From Odiellus spinosus (lineage: Eukaryota > Arthropoda > Arachnida > Opiliones > Phalangiidae), in the NCBI GenBank assembly GCA_963920705.1, contig OY987227.1, positions 5,071,143-5,135,142 of the forward strand: DNA of 64,000 nucleotides, written 5' to 3'. Positions within the stretch are counted from its first letter, which is position 1. Every line of letters begins with the position of its first letter. Below, piece by piece: positions 11,250 through 22,261 of this stretch. The position numbers and the translations under genes are program-made. Below the pieces are notes generated by a model. The model did no database searches. It was given only the letters and a program-made list of their open reading frames with translations, and was not told the DNA's origin.

Positions 11250-11322
11250 CGAGCCAACCAGGATTCGAACCTGGAATCTTCTGCTCCGTAGGCAGACGCG
11301 TTATCCATTGCGCCATTGGCAC
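11250..11322 (-). tRNA. tRNA-Arg-ACG: tRNA-Arg(ACG), U2-U71 mismatch
   Basis: Acceptor G2 is T, replacing the G-U wobble with a mismatch. All other arms match the reference. Confidence 0.65.
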
Positions 11323-11618
11323 CTGATCACATAGGCTCGTTTTAGAAATAATGTTCAATATACCGTAGTTGAATCACTATAGACTCGTTTTCGAAATAAT
11401 TTCCAATATGCCGTAGTTAAATTCAGAAGAAAATTATTTCAAAATGTGATACACGCTCAAGCCAACCAGGATTCGAACCTGGAATCTTCTGCTCCGTAGG
11501 TGAACGCGTTATCCATTGCGCCAATGGTCCCTGATCACTACAGGCTCGTTTTCGAAATAATTTCCAATATGCCGTTGTTAAATTCAGAAGATAATTATTT
11601 CAAAATGTGATACACGCT

Positions 11619-11691
11619 CGAGCCAACCAGGATTCGAACCTGGAATCTTCTGCTCCGTAGGCAGACGCGTTATCCATTGCGCCATTGGCCC
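11619..11691 (-). tRNA. tRNA-Arg-ACG: tRNA-Arg(ACG), intact
   Basis: Matches the reference copy. Confidence 0.92.
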
Positions 11692-12309
11692 CTGATCACT
11701 ACAGGCTCGTTTTCGAAATAATTTTCAATATACCGTAGCTGAATTCAGATGATAATTATATCAAAATGTGACACACGCTCGAGCCAACCAGGATTCGAAC
11801 CTGGAATCTTCTGCTCCGTAGGCAGACGCGTTATCGATTGCGCCATGGGCACCTGATCACATAGGCTCGTTTTCGAAATAATTTTCAATATACCGTAGTT
11901 GAATCACTATAGACTCGTTTTCGAAATAATTTCCAATATGCCGTAGTTAAATTCAGAAGAAAATTATTTCAAAATGTGATACACGCTCGAGCCAACCAGG
12001 ATTCGAACCTGGAATCTTCTGCTCCGTAGATGAATGCGTTATCCATTGCGCCAATGGTCCCTGATCACTACAGGCTCGTTTTCGAAATAATTTCCAATAT
12101 GCCGTTGTTAAATTCAGAAGATAATTATTTCAAAATGTGATACACGCTCGAGCCAACCAGGATTCGAACCTGGAATCTTCTGCTCCGTAGGCAGACGCGT
12201 TATCCATTGCTCCATTGGCCCCTGATCACTACAGGCTCGTTTTCGAAATAATTTTCAATATACCGTAGTTGAATTCATAAGATAATTATATCAAAATGTG
12301 ATACACGCT

Positions 12310-12382
12310 CGAGCCAACCAGGATTCGAACCTGGAATCTTCTGCTCCGTAGGCAGACGCGTTATCCATTGCGCCATTGGCCC
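12310..12382 (-). tRNA. tRNA-Arg-ACG: tRNA-Arg(ACG), intact
   Basis: Matches the reference copy. Confidence 0.92.
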
Positions 12383-12470
12383 CTGATCACTACAGGCTCG
12401 TTTTCGAAATAATTTTCAATATACCTTAGTTGAATTCAGATGATAATTATATCAAAATGTGATACACGTT

Positions 12471-12543
12471 CGAGCCAACCAGGATTCGTACCTGGAATCT
12501 TCTGCTCAGTAGGCAGACGCGCTATCTATTGCGCCATTGGCCC
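12471..12543 (-). pseudogene. tRNA-Arg body with ACT anticodon
   Basis: ACT and A55, here joined to a D-arm of the ATG-class type (CGCTATCTATT on the plus strand): a mosaic of two unit classes. Confidence 0.7.
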
Positions 12544-13697
12544 GTGATCACTATAGGCTCGTTGTCGAAATAATTTTCAATATACCGTAGTTGAATCATT
12601 ATAGACTCGTTTTCGAAATAATTTTCAATATACCGTAGTTGAATTCATAAGATAATTATTTCAAAATGTTATACACGCTCGAGCCAACCAGGATTCGAAC
12701 CTGGAATCTTCTGCTCCGTAGGCAGACGCACTGGCCCTGATTACTACAGGCTCGTTTTCGAAATAATTTTCAATATACCGTAGTTGAATTCATAAGATAA
12801 TTATATCAAAATGTGATACACGCTCGAGTTATCCAGAATTCGAACCTGGAATCTTCTGCTCCGTAGGCAGACGCGTTATCCATTGCGCCATTGGCCCCTG
12901 ACTACTACAGGCTCGTTTTCGAAATAATTTTCAATATACCGTAGTTGAATCATTATAGACTCGTTTTCGAAATAATTTTCAATATACCGTAGTTGAATTC
13001 ATAAGATAATTATATCAAAATGTGATACACGCTCGAGCCAACCAGGATATAATCTTCTGCTCCGTAGGCAGACGCGTTATCCATTGCGCCATTGGCCCCT
13101 GGTCACTACAGGCTCGTTTTCGAAATAATTTTCAATATACCGTAGCTGAATTCAGATGATAATTATATCAAAATATGATACACGCTCGAGCCAACCAGGA
13201 TTCTTCTTCTCCGTAGGCAGACGCGTTATCCATTGCGCCATTGCCCCCTGAACACTACAGGCTCGTTTTCGAAATAACTTTCAATATACCTTAGTTGAAT
13301 TCAGATGATAATTATATCAAAACGTTATACACGCTCGGGCCAACCAGGATTCGAACCTGTAATCTTCTGCTCCGTAGGCAGACGCGTTATCCATTGCGCC
13401 ATTGGTTCCTGATCACTACAGGCTCGTTTTCGAAATAATTTCCAATATACCGTAGTTGAATTCAGAAGATAATTATTTTAAAATGTGATACACGCTCGAG
13501 CCAACCAGGATATAATCTTCTGCTCCGTAGGCAGACGCGTTATCCATTGCGCCATTGGCCCCTGGTCACTATAGGCCCTTTTTCGAAATAATTTTCAATA
13601 TACCGTAGTTGAATCACTATACACTCGTTTTCGAAATAATTTTCAATATACCGTAGTTGAATTCATAAGATAATTATATCAAAATGTGATACACGCT

Positions 13698-13770
13698 CGA
13701 GCCAACCAGGATTCGAACCTGGAGTATTCTGCTCCGCAGGCAGACGCGTTATCCATTGCGCCATTGGCAC
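13698..13770 (-). tRNA. tRNA-Arg-like with GCG anticodon
   Basis: GCG loop combined with the U2-U71 mismatch instead of A3, so the anticodon change sits on a second acceptor background. Confidence 0.45.
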
Positions 13771-14066
13771 CTGATCACATAGGCTCGTTTTAGAAATAAT
13801 GTTCAATATACCGTAGTTGAATCACTATAGACTCGTTTTCGAAATAATTTCCAATATGCCGTAGTTAAATTCAGAAGAAAATTATTTCAAAATGTGATAC
13901 ACGCTCAAGCCAACCAGGATTCGAACCTGGAATCTTCTGCTCCGTAGGTGAACGCGTTATCCATTGCGCCAATGGTCCCTGATCACTACAGGCTCGTTTT
14001 CGAAATAATTTCCAATATGCCGTTGTTAAATTCAGAAGATAATTATTTCAAAATGTGATACACGCT

Positions 14067-14139
14067 CGAGCCAACCAGGATTCGAACCTGGAATCTTCTG
14101 CTCCGTAGGCAGACGCGTTATCCATTGCGCCATTGGCCC
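14067..14139 (-). tRNA. tRNA-Arg-ACG: tRNA-Arg(ACG), intact
   Basis: Matches the reference copy. Confidence 0.92.
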
Positions 14140-14533
14140 CTGATCACGACAGGCTCGTTTTCGAAATAATTTTCAATACACCGTAGCTGAATTCAGATGA
14201 TAATTATATCAAAATGTGATACACGCTCGAGCCAACCAGGATTCGAACCTGGAATCTTCTGCTCCGTAGGCAGACGCAATGGCCCTGATTACTACAGGCT
14301 CGTTTTCGAAATAATTTTCAATATACCGTAGTTGAATTCATAAGATAATTATATCAAAATGTGATACACGCTCGAGCCAACCAGGATTCGAACCTGGAAT
14401 CTTCTTCTCCGTACGCAGACGCGTTATCCATTGCGCCATTGCCCCGTGATCACTATAGGCTCGATTTCGAAATAATTTTCAATATACCTTTGTTGAATTC
14501 AGATGATAATTATATCAAAATGTGATACACGTT

Positions 14534-14606
14534 CGAGTCAACCAGGATTCGTACCTGGAATCTTCTGCTTAGTAGGCAGACGCGTTATCCATTGCGCCAT
14601 TGGCCC
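14534..14606 (-). pseudogene. tRNA-Arg body with ACT anticodon
   Basis: Loop CTACTAA, so base 37 is also changed; A55 present. Confidence 0.68.
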
Positions 14607-14742
14607 GTGATCACTACAGGCTCGTTGTCGAAATAATTTTCAATATACCGTAGTTGAATCATTATTGACTCGTTTTCGAAATAATTTTCAATATACCGTA
14701 GTTGAATTCATAAGATAATTATTTCAAAATGTGATACACGCT

Positions 14743-14815
14743 CGAGCCAACCAGGATTCGAACCTGGAATCTTCTGCTCCGTAGGCAGACGCGTTATCCA
14801 TTGCGCCATTGGTCC
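14743..14815 (-). tRNA. tRNA-Arg-ACG: tRNA-Arg(ACG), A3-C70 mismatch
   Basis: A3 class. Confidence 0.65.
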
Positions 14816-15597
14816 CTGATCACTACAGGCTCGTTGTCGAAATAATTTTCAATATACCGTAGTTGAATCATTATAGACTCGTTTTCGAAATAATTTTCAA
14901 TATACCGTAGTTGAATTCATAAGATAATTATTTCAAAATGTGATACACGCTCGAGCCAACCATTGCGCCATTGGCCCGTGATCACTACAGGCTCGTTGTC
15001 GAAATAATTTTCAATATACCGTAGTTGAATCATTATAGACTCGTTTTCGAAATAATTTTCAATATACCGTAGTTGAATTCATAAGATAATTATATCAAAA
15101 TGTGATACACGCTCGAGCCAACCAGGATTCGAACCTGGAATCTTCTTCTCCGTAGGCAGACGCGTTATCCATTGCGCCATCGCCCCGTGATCACTATAGG
15201 CTCGTTTTCGAAATAATTTTCAATATACCTTAGTTGAATTCATAAGATAATTATTTCAAAATGTGATACACGCTCGAGCCAACCATTGCGCCATTGGCCC
15301 GTGATCACTACAGGCTCGTTGTCGAAATAATTTTCAATATACCGTAGTTGAATCATTATAGACTCGTTTTCGAAATAATTTTCAATATACCGTAGTTGAA
15401 TTCATAAGATAATTATATCAAAATGTGATACACGCTCGAGCCAACCAGGATTCGAACCTGGAATCTTCTTCTCCGTAGGCAGACGCGTTATCCATTGCGC
15501 CATCGCCCCGTGATCACTACATGCTCGTTTTCGAAATAATTTCCAATATGCCGTTGTTAAATTCAGAAGATAATTATTTCAAAATGTGATACACGCT

Positions 15598-15670
15598 CGA
15601 GCCAACCAGGATTCGAACCTGGAATCTTCTGCTCCGTAGGCAGACGCGTTATCCATTGCGCCATTGGCCC
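15598..15670 (-). tRNA. tRNA-Arg-ACG: tRNA-Arg(ACG), intact
   Basis: Matches the reference copy; one of two adjacent intact copies 161 bp apart. Confidence 0.92.
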
Positions 15671-15758
15671 CTGATCACTACATGCTCGTTTTCGAAATAA
15701 TTTCCAATATGCCGTTGTTAAATTCAGAAGATAATTATTTCAAAATGTGATACACGCT

Positions 15759-15831
15759 CGAGCCAACCAGGATTCGAACCTGGAATCTTCTGCTCCGTAG
15801 GCAGACGCGTTATCCATTGCGCCATTGGCCC
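15759..15831 (-). tRNA. tRNA-Arg-ACG: tRNA-Arg(ACG), intact
   Basis: Second of the adjacent intact pair. Confidence 0.92.
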
Positions 15832-16692
15832 CTGATCACTACAGGCTCGTTTTCGAAATAATTTTCAATACACCGTAGCTGAATTCAGATGATAATTATA
15901 TCAAAATGTGATACACGCTCGAGCCAACCAGGATTCGAACCTGGAATCTTCTGCTCCGTAGGCAGACGCAATGGCCCTGATTACAACAGGCTCGTTTTCG
16001 AAATAATTTTCAATATACCGTAGTTGAATTCATAAGATAATTATCTCAAAATGTGATACACGCTCGAGCCAACCAGGATTCGAACCTGGAATCTTCTTCT
16101 CCGTAGGCAGACGCGTTATCCATTGCGCCATCGCCCCGTGATCACTACATGCTCGTTTTCGAAATAATTTCCAATATGCCGTTGTTAAATTCAGAAGATA
16201 ATTATTTCAAAATGTGATACACGCTCGAGCCAACCAGGATTCGAACCTGGAATCTTCTGCTCCGTAGGCAGACGCGTTATCCATTGCGCCATTGCCCCCT
16301 GATCACTACATGCTCGTTTTCGAAATAATTTTCAATACACCGTAGCTGAATTCAGATGATAATTATATCAAAATGTGATACACGCTCGAGCCAACCAGGA
16401 TTCGAACCTGGAATCTTCTGCTCCGTAGGCAGACGCAATGGCCCTGATTACAACAGGCTCGTTTTCGAAATAATTTTCAATATACCGTAGTTGAATTCAT
16501 AAGATAATTATCTCAAAATGTGATACACGCTCGAGCCAACCAGGATTCGAACCTGGAATCTTCTTCTCCGTAGGCAGACGCGTTATCCATTGCGCCATTG
16601 CCCCGTGATCACTATAGGCTCGTTTTCGAAATAATTTTCAATATACCTTAGTTGAATTCAGATGATAATTATATCAAAATGTGATACACGTT

Positions 16693-16765
16693 CGAGCCAA
16701 CCAGGATTCGTACCTGGAATCTTCTGCTCAGTAGGCAGACGCGTTATCCATTGCGCCATTGCCCC
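16693..16765 (-). pseudogene. tRNA-Arg body with ACT anticodon
   Basis: ACT, A55 and G4-G69. Confidence 0.72.
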
Positions 16766-17159
16766 CTGATCACTACAGGCTCGTTTTCGAAATAATTTTC
16801 AATACACCGTAGCTGAATTCAGATGATAATTATATCAAAATGTGATACACGCTCGAGCCAACCAGGATTCGAACCTGGAATCTTCTGCTCCGTAGGCAGA
16901 CGCAATGGCCCTGATTACTACAGGCTCGTTTTCGAAATAATTTTCAATATACCGTAGTTGAATTCATAAGATAATTATATCAAAATGTGATACACGCTCG
17001 AGCCAACCAGGATTCGAACCTGGAATCTTCTTCTCCGTACGCAGACGCGTTATCCATTGCGCCATTGCCCCGTGATCACTATAGGCTCGATTTCGAAATA
17101 ATTTTCAATATACCTTTGTTGAATTCAGATGATAATTATATCAAAATGTGATACACGTT

Positions 17160-17232
17160 CGAGCCAACCAGGATTCGTACCTGGAATCTTCTGCTCAGTA
17201 GGCAGACGCGTTATCCATTGCGCCATTGGCCC
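17160..17232 (-). pseudogene. tRNA-Arg body with ACT anticodon, intact acceptor
   Basis: ACT and A55 with a paired acceptor; partner at 23789. Confidence 0.66.
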
Positions 17233-17368
17233 GTGATCACTACAGGCTCGTTGTCGAAATAATTTTCAATATACCGTAGTTGAATCATTATTGACTCGTT
17301 TTCGAAATAATTTTCAATATACCGTAGTTGAATTCATAAGATAATTATTTCAAAATGTGATACACGCT

Positions 17369-17441
17369 CGAGCCAACCAGGATTCGAACCTGGAATCTTC
17401 TGCTCCGTAGGCAGACGCGTTATCCATTGCGCCATTGGTCC
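17369..17441 (-). tRNA. tRNA-Arg-ACG: tRNA-Arg(ACG), A3-C70 mismatch
   Basis: A3 class; partner at 23998. Confidence 0.65.
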
Positions 17442-17529
17442 CTGATCACTACACGCTCGTTTTCGAAATAATTTCCAATATGCCGTTGTTAAATTCAGAA
17501 GATAATTATTTTAAAATGTGATACAGGCT

Positions 17530-17602
17530 CGAGCCAACCAGGATTCGAACCTGGAATCTTCTGCTCCGTAGGCAGACGCGTTATCCATTGCGCCATTGGC
17601 CC
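17530..17602 (-). tRNA. tRNA-Arg-ACG: tRNA-Arg(ACG), intact
   Basis: Last unit before element H; its upstream flank is cut by the element about 80 bp away. Confidence 0.92.
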
Positions 17603-17682
17603 GTGATCACTACAGGCTCGTTGTCGAAATAGTTTTCAATATACCGTAATTGAATCATTATAGACTCGTTTTCGAAATAATT

Positions 17683-17716
17683 ACCTCCCCGACTGAACTT
17701 TAGTTCAGGGGGAGGT
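17683..17716. other. Left-end hairpin of element H
   Basis: ACCTCCCC pairs with GGGGAGGT and CTGAACT with AGTTCAG around a very short loop, giving a strong terminal hairpin. It starts every copy (24312, 44957, 46248, 51476) and its outer 11 bases recur inverted near the right end, at 21542-21552. Confidence 0.8.
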
Positions 17717-17728
17717 ATTACACTGGTC

Positions 17729-17803
17729 GTGTCTGTGTGTCTGTCTGTGTGTCTGTCTGTGTGTCTGTCTGTGTGTCTGTCTGTGTGTCTGTCTGTGTGT
17801 GTA
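17729..17803. repeat. TGTC/TGTG microsatellite in element H
   Basis: 12-bp units of the type GTGTCTGTCTGT. The length varies between element copies: longest here, 24 bp shorter in copy 2, and down to little more than one unit in copy 4. This is consistent with slippage. Confidence 0.85.
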
Positions 17804-19216
17804 AGCGGATATCCTGTGTAAACGGAAGTCACGTGACCTAGCTCGTGGAGCCAAAAGTCTAGAGACGTAATCATACCAGCTTATCGTTCAATTCCGGGGA
17901 ATTACCTCCTTTAAGCGTGGCTGCCACATTGAGTTTCAAGTGTCGTGCAAAGACATACAACAGGACGTCTCCCATTGCACATCATCGCATTCCACCATCC
18001 ACTTTACGGTCGAACCTCGATGCTGAACAGCCGAAGGCGATTACAAGCAATGGGACGTCTCCCACTGTCATAATCACCTCCGACCATCCCCGCACCAAGG
18101 TCCAACCTCCAGTTTCCGATCTCAGCGTTCCATACTAGCGAGGCGTCCCCCACTAGTACAGTTCACATCAACCTTCCACTGACTCCAAACATCGCCCCAC
18201 CAATGGGTAAATTGCGTCGCCAAGCGCCTAGAGATCAAGAATCAGCAAGACATTGAAAGGGGGGGGGGTTTTCCCCCTAACTTCATGGCCATCACGCACG
18301 GTTACTTCGATTAATATAGCCCTTCGAAAGGTTTATATAGTATCTTTTTGGAACGTATGCAAATTAGCCTCATGGGGTGATTTTGTTTGATATTGTTTAG
18401 GGAAATGAAACGCAATATTAATTTATATTATAATTAAAAATATTAAAATGGTTCATCTTAATCTAATTAATTAGAAAGTCGAAAAATTAATTTAAAATTC
18501 GAGATAGTTTAGAAGTTATTTGAGAATTTATGCAAAAATTTAAAGAAATTTGACCGATTAATGGCAGTTTTAGTTGGCAGCATGCGCCTAAGCTATTTTC
18601 CATATATATCATTTACTCGAAAAAGCAAAGGTATAACGGGCAGTATAGGCTTATCTCTGGTGCAAACTTGGGGTGGATTGAAGAACTTAAATAAAGGTGC
18701 GTTTACACGGGTATGGAAGATTGAAACAACATAATTTAGATAAGAGATAAGACAATAATAACTTCGATTATACTCGGTGAATTTTTAACCAGTTCAAGGG
18801 GAATTGGTGTATAAGATTTGAAGCTGAGGCGGATTTATGCATAATGTTAAACCACTTAAGAAAAATGATAGTCGTGAAAACTCTCCTCGAACAGAAGTAG
18901 AGTAGGTTTCCAGTGTATTTGTGACACGTGTAAAATCGAGTTCGCCAGCACGCGAGTATGTGTAGACCACTAAATTTGAAGTCGGAAACCTCTTTACGCA
19001 TGGAAAATATCAATGTGATTTTTTTTGATATTCTTGGGAGAATCAGCTTCATGTATGGGGAAATATCGTAATCTTCTGGCAAACTTGCAAACAGTGGCGT
19101 ATTTGGTTTTAATTACTGGCACGGATTTTCAAATTAATTTTTTTTTATAATTTTCGCGCGTTTCGCAAATGTATTTCGTGCGAAATTGTGTACATGCGCA
19201 GAGCGAACCAGGTTAA
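17804..19216. other. Element H non-coding body, left half
   Basis: About 450 bp of GC-richer sequence (with two near-repeats of GGACGTCTCCCA), then a G-run/T4/C5 hairpin at 18259-18277 whose G-run length differs between copies, then AT-rich sequence. Open frames of 73 and 104 codons recur in all copies, but only because the copies are almost identical; I see no domain or codon signature. Confidence 0.6.
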
Positions 19217-19670
19217 CGCGGATACACACAGACCTGTTTTTACGCGTTTCACGCTCGTGAACTCATAGAAGTACCATTAGCACGCGCGAGCGAGGTGCAA
19301 ACCACTCTAGAAAAATTTTGTACACCTGATTCCAGATTCATTTGATTGTCAGTGATTCCGAATCAATTCGCGTGATTCCGAATTGATTCGTGATTCCGAA
19401 TCGATTCTCGTGATTCCGAATCGATTCGCGTGATTCCGAATCGATTCGCGTGATTCCGTATCGATTCGCGTGATTCCGTATCGATTCTCGTGATTCCGAA
19501 TCGATTCGCGTGATTCCGAATCGATTCGCGTGATTCCGTATCGATTCTCCTGATTCCGAATCGATTCGCGTGATTCCATTTAGTTTGTACACCTGATTCC
19601 AAGAGTGGTTTGCCCATTGCCCCTCGCGCGTGACCGTGAAAAGCGTGAAAATAGGTCTGTGTGAATCCGG
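19217..19670. repeat. Inverted repeat enclosing the minisatellite
   Basis: 19217-19310 and 19601-19670 are imperfect inverted copies sharing CACACAGACCT, CGCGCGAG and AAACCACTCT. Both sides of the enclosed minisatellite also carry TGTACACCTGATTCCA in direct orientation. This looks like a nested fold-back unit. Confidence 0.7.
19353..19577. repeat. 20-bp minisatellite, about 11 units
   Basis: Unit TGATTCCGAATCGATTCGCG, containing the 10-bp palindrome GAATCGATTC; main variants are GTATC for GAATC and CTCC or CTCG for CGCG. All three minus-strand frames are open and each encodes the same 20-residue period, because 20 bp is not a multiple of 3. Confidence 0.9.
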
Positions 19671-19901
19671 CTTTAGTCATGCCACAATTAACAATTGACG
19701 AACTTTCTTAAACCGGATTGACATTGAAATTTCTCGTGTTTTAATAGTCATGTATGATATGGTTGACCCAAGAGTGAAATGTAGACAGAGTGAGGAAAAG
19801 AATCACGTGATTGGATCTCGTGATGACTGCTAGTTTTAGTTTCACACTTTTTCATACATGAATTTAATGTTAATCCCAATTAAGTATAATAGAATCAGGC
19901 T

Positions 19902-21480
19902 TTTAATGCCTACTGTCGTGTATTTCCGGTAACATTTTAGCTAGTGTGGAGTCACGTAAAATGACGTTTGTTTCACAACTTGGTATATTTTTACTCAGGC
20001 CTGCCCTGTCAGAAAAAAAATATATAAAAAATTTATGGTAGGGCCAAAAGAGAAACATCTATTCTTTACTCACAGCATTATCACCAAAAAACGTGTTTTT
20101 AGACGTAGGCTTATAAGGTATCTGTAGGTCGTGTAGCACCAAAAAGCGAAATTGTACGTCACAGTTCGTAGTTTAGCGTGTTATGCGGAAAGCTTATTCG
20201 TTAATTGTTTATTGAATATGTTTATTTACGGTTATATGACGATACCGAGGTCATAACTTGATTTTGATGAAATATTTTGCCTAATGACGTTACTTGGTCT
20301 ACAAATACTCTAGTTTTCTTAACGCCGATATTATTTTACTGAGGGACCTTGACCTTGCTTATCTAAATTTTAATTTATTGAACGTAAAATCGTTTCATTT
20401 CTTTTGAAATCTTCGACGAAGTTTGTTCTCTAGAGATTTGACTCGTTGAAATTTTAAATTAAGTTTCATTCGTTTGAATACAATTTATTGGTAAGGAAGT
20501 AATTTTGAATTTGAATCATTTATTTGATGCGTTTATTATTTGTTTGGACATTTTTGGTATATTTTCATTGACCTGAACTCTAATTTTTATTACTGAGTTG
20601 TGACTGAAATATTAGTTTGGAAATCAAAAGGTTTTTTTTTCTGACTCATTTTTCTCTGTAGTAATTTTTTGTTTTCGTAAAAGAGTTATTAATGCCTACT
20701 GTCGTTTATTTTCGGTGATGTTTTAGCTAGTGTGTAGTCACGTAAAATAACGTTTGTTTCACAACTTGTGTTGTATACTGAAGCCATGTATAGGTTCAAT
20801 TTGATATAACATTTTGCCTTTTCACGTTACTTGGTCTACAAATACTCTACAACCGTCAAAATTCTGATATGGTTTTAAAAGAAGAACCTTGACCTTGTGT
20901 ATTTAATCTCATATCGAGATTAAATGTTTTTGGCATCTAATTTTAATTGGTTTATCAATATGTTATTTGTATAGATATTTTTTTTAAGATTTTATATTTT
21001 TTAGATTAAAATAAATTTATTATTCCAGAAGATTTTGTAGAATCTAGTTCTCAGGATTACCGGTGTTGAAAATTTATTTTGCTAATGTTATCTTGATGTC
21101 TGTGTTTTCTGCCCGCTATTTGGTAGTGGTAAGATTAATATTTTTAATTTTAATTAATTGACTTATTTGGCGTTTATTTGATAATTTGCTTTACTTAAAT
21201 TGTTCGTGTAAGGGCTATTTTACATATTACCAAAGATTGCTAATTTCAGTTGTCTTAATTCTGATTTTTTTGTTTTAATACTGAATTATGGACTGGATTA
21301 TTTATCTTGAAATCTATGTGGTTATATCTTATTTATTTTCCTTTTTTTCTCTAGTTAGGTTTGGTTTTAAGTAGAGAATTATTTAGGGTTGTGTTGGTAT
21401 ACTGAAGAAATGCATATAGGTTCAATGTGATATAATATTTTGCCTATTTCGCTGTTTCTTCTACTCATCCAATACTCTAC
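19902..21480. repeat. Diverged direct-repeat modules in element H
   Basis: An 80-bp motif at 19902-19982 (CCTACTGTCG... to ...TTTCACAACTTG) recurs at 20688-20768. A following motif with TTACTTGGTCTAC and ACCTTGACCTTG at about 20290-20355 recurs at 20827-20897, and a partial third copy lies near 21396-21480. The 3' half of the element thus grew by tandem duplication of roughly 0.5-0.8-kb modules. Confidence 0.75.
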
Positions 21481-21500
21481 ATTTCTTTTCATCTTTTATT

Positions 21501-21525
21501 TTAGGTAGGGTTAGGTTAGGTTAGA
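21501..21525. repeat. Short TTAGG-like tract at the element H right end
   Basis: GGGTTAGGTTAGGTTAG, close to the insect telomere unit TTAGG. Also at 28184-28209, 50080-50104 and, shorter, at 55107-55128, always about 50 bp from the right end. It is too short to be a telomere. Confidence 0.7.
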
Positions 21526-21794
21526 TTACCTTAACGTCGGGGTCGGGGAGGTTATATTTTGGTTTCCCAACTTGTTTTCAATATACCGTAGTTGAATTCA
21601 TAAGATAATTATTTCAAAATGTGATACACGCTCGAGCCAACCATTGCGCCATTGGCCCGTGATCACTACAGGCTCGTTGTAGAAATAATTTTCAATATAC
21701 CGTAGTTGAATCACTATAGACTCGTTTTCGAAATAATTTCCAATATGCCGTAGTTAAATTCAGAAGAAAATTATTTCAAAATGTGATACACGCT

Positions 21795-21867
21795 TGAGCC
21801 AACCAGGATTCGAACCTGGAATCTTCTGCTCCGTAGGCAGACGCGTTATCCATTGCGCCATTGGCCC
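21795..21867 (-). tRNA. tRNA-Arg-ACG: tRNA-Arg(ACG), intact body, A73
   Basis: Matches the reference except that the discriminator is A. Eukaryotic tRNA-Arg can have A or G at 73, so function is not excluded. Partner at 28479. Confidence 0.87.
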
Positions 21868-22100
21868 CTGATCACTACAGGCTCGTTTTCGAAATAATTT
21901 TCAATACACCGTAGCTGAATTCAGATGATAATTATATCTAAATGTGATACACGCTCGAGCAGACCAGGATTCGAACCTGGAATCTTCTGCTCCGTAGGCA
22001 GACGCAATGGCCCTGATTACAACAGGCTCGTTTTCGAAATAATTTTCAATATACCGTAGTTGAATTCATAAGATAATTATATCAAAATGTGATACACGCT

Positions 22101-22173
22101 CGAGCCAACCAGGATTCGAACCTGGAATCTTCTTCTCGGTAGGCAGACGCGTTATCCATTGCGCCATTGCCCC
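22101..22173 (-). pseudogene. tRNA-Arg body with ACC anticodon
   Basis: The loop reads CTACCGA, giving ACC, complementary to the glycine codon GGU. The G30/A40 and G4/G69 mismatches are also present; the T-arm is intact. First of six such copies. Confidence 0.65.
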
Positions 22174-22261
22174 GTGATCACTAAAGGCTCGTTTTCGAAA
22201 TAATTTTCAATATACCTTAGTTGAATTCAGATGATAATTATATCAAAATGTTATACACGCC

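Larger units (their letters stand above)
1..17682 (-). repeat. tRNA-Arg satellite array 1 (106 units)
   Basis: Head-to-tail units of mostly 161 bp (209 bp with a 48-bp spacer extension, 145 bp when the D-arm is deleted), all with the tRNA on the minus strand. Intact and near-intact copies are listed separately. Degenerate copies by start position: 15-nt D-arm deletion at 792, 1516, 1822, 3661, 4772, 5393, 6504, 7125, 8332, 8638, 10429, 10735, 12680, 14228, 15920, 16387, 16854; G30/A40 anticodon-stem mismatch at 1967, 2450, 3967, 4289, 4917, 5699, 6021, 6649, 7270, 8783, 10880, 14373, 15114, 15437, 16065, 16532, 16999; C18 in the D-loop at 2611, 2932, 3453, 9427, 9748, 10269, 11780; rewritten anticodon 5' strand at 3140, 9956, 11458, 11988, 13906; C30 at 3806, 5538, 10574; A29 at 4128, 5860, 11041; anticodon lost at 5078, 6810; 26-nt stubs at 5231, 6963, 14952, 15275; other damage at 12149, 12825, 13034, 13187, 13336, 13497, 16226. 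Confidence 0.95.
17683..21574. mobile_element. Element H copy 1, non-autonomous insertion
   Basis: A 3892-bp non-tRNA segment inserted in a tRNA spacer. The uninterrupted site is present at 31310-31320 and 33468-33478 as AATAATTTTCAAT. Here the left side reads AATAATT and the right side TTTTCAAT, so TT is the only possible target duplication. From the left: a terminal hairpin, a TGTC/TGTG microsatellite, a GC-richer 500-bp part, an AT-rich part, a minisatellite between inverted repeats, three diverged direct-repeat modules, a TTAGG-like tract, GTCGGGGAGGT (the inverse of the left tip), and 22 further bases. No transposase, reverse transcriptase or integrase could be seen in any frame. Superfamily unknown. 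Confidence 0.8.

Noticed and set aside
1..17682. CRISPR-like array of regular repeats and spacers
   Set aside because: The conserved part folds as a 73-nt tRNA, the spacers are also conserved, and no cas genes are present.
17581..17874. 97-codon minus-strand open frame with a His-Thr-Asp-Arg repeat (also at 24210-24479 and 44843-45100)
   Set aside because: The repeat is the translated TGTC microsatellite and the frame crosses the element/array junction; its length follows slippage.
17917..18138. 73-codon plus-strand open frame present in every element copy
   Set aside because: Lies in the GC-richer part where stops are fewer. The few changes between copies include amino-acid changes, and no motif is visible.
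18768..19082. 104-codon open frame repeated at 25372, 47299 and 52508
   Set aside because: Identical because the element copies are nearly identical. No recognisable domain, AT-rich non-coding composition, and no conserved neighbour.
21501..21525. True telomere
   Set aside because: Only about three units, internal, and repeated at the same place in every element copy.
17683..21574. Helitron, piggyBac or LTR retrotransposon assignment for element H
   Set aside because: No CTRR end, no TTAA target, no long terminal repeats and no enzyme; the superfamily is left open.
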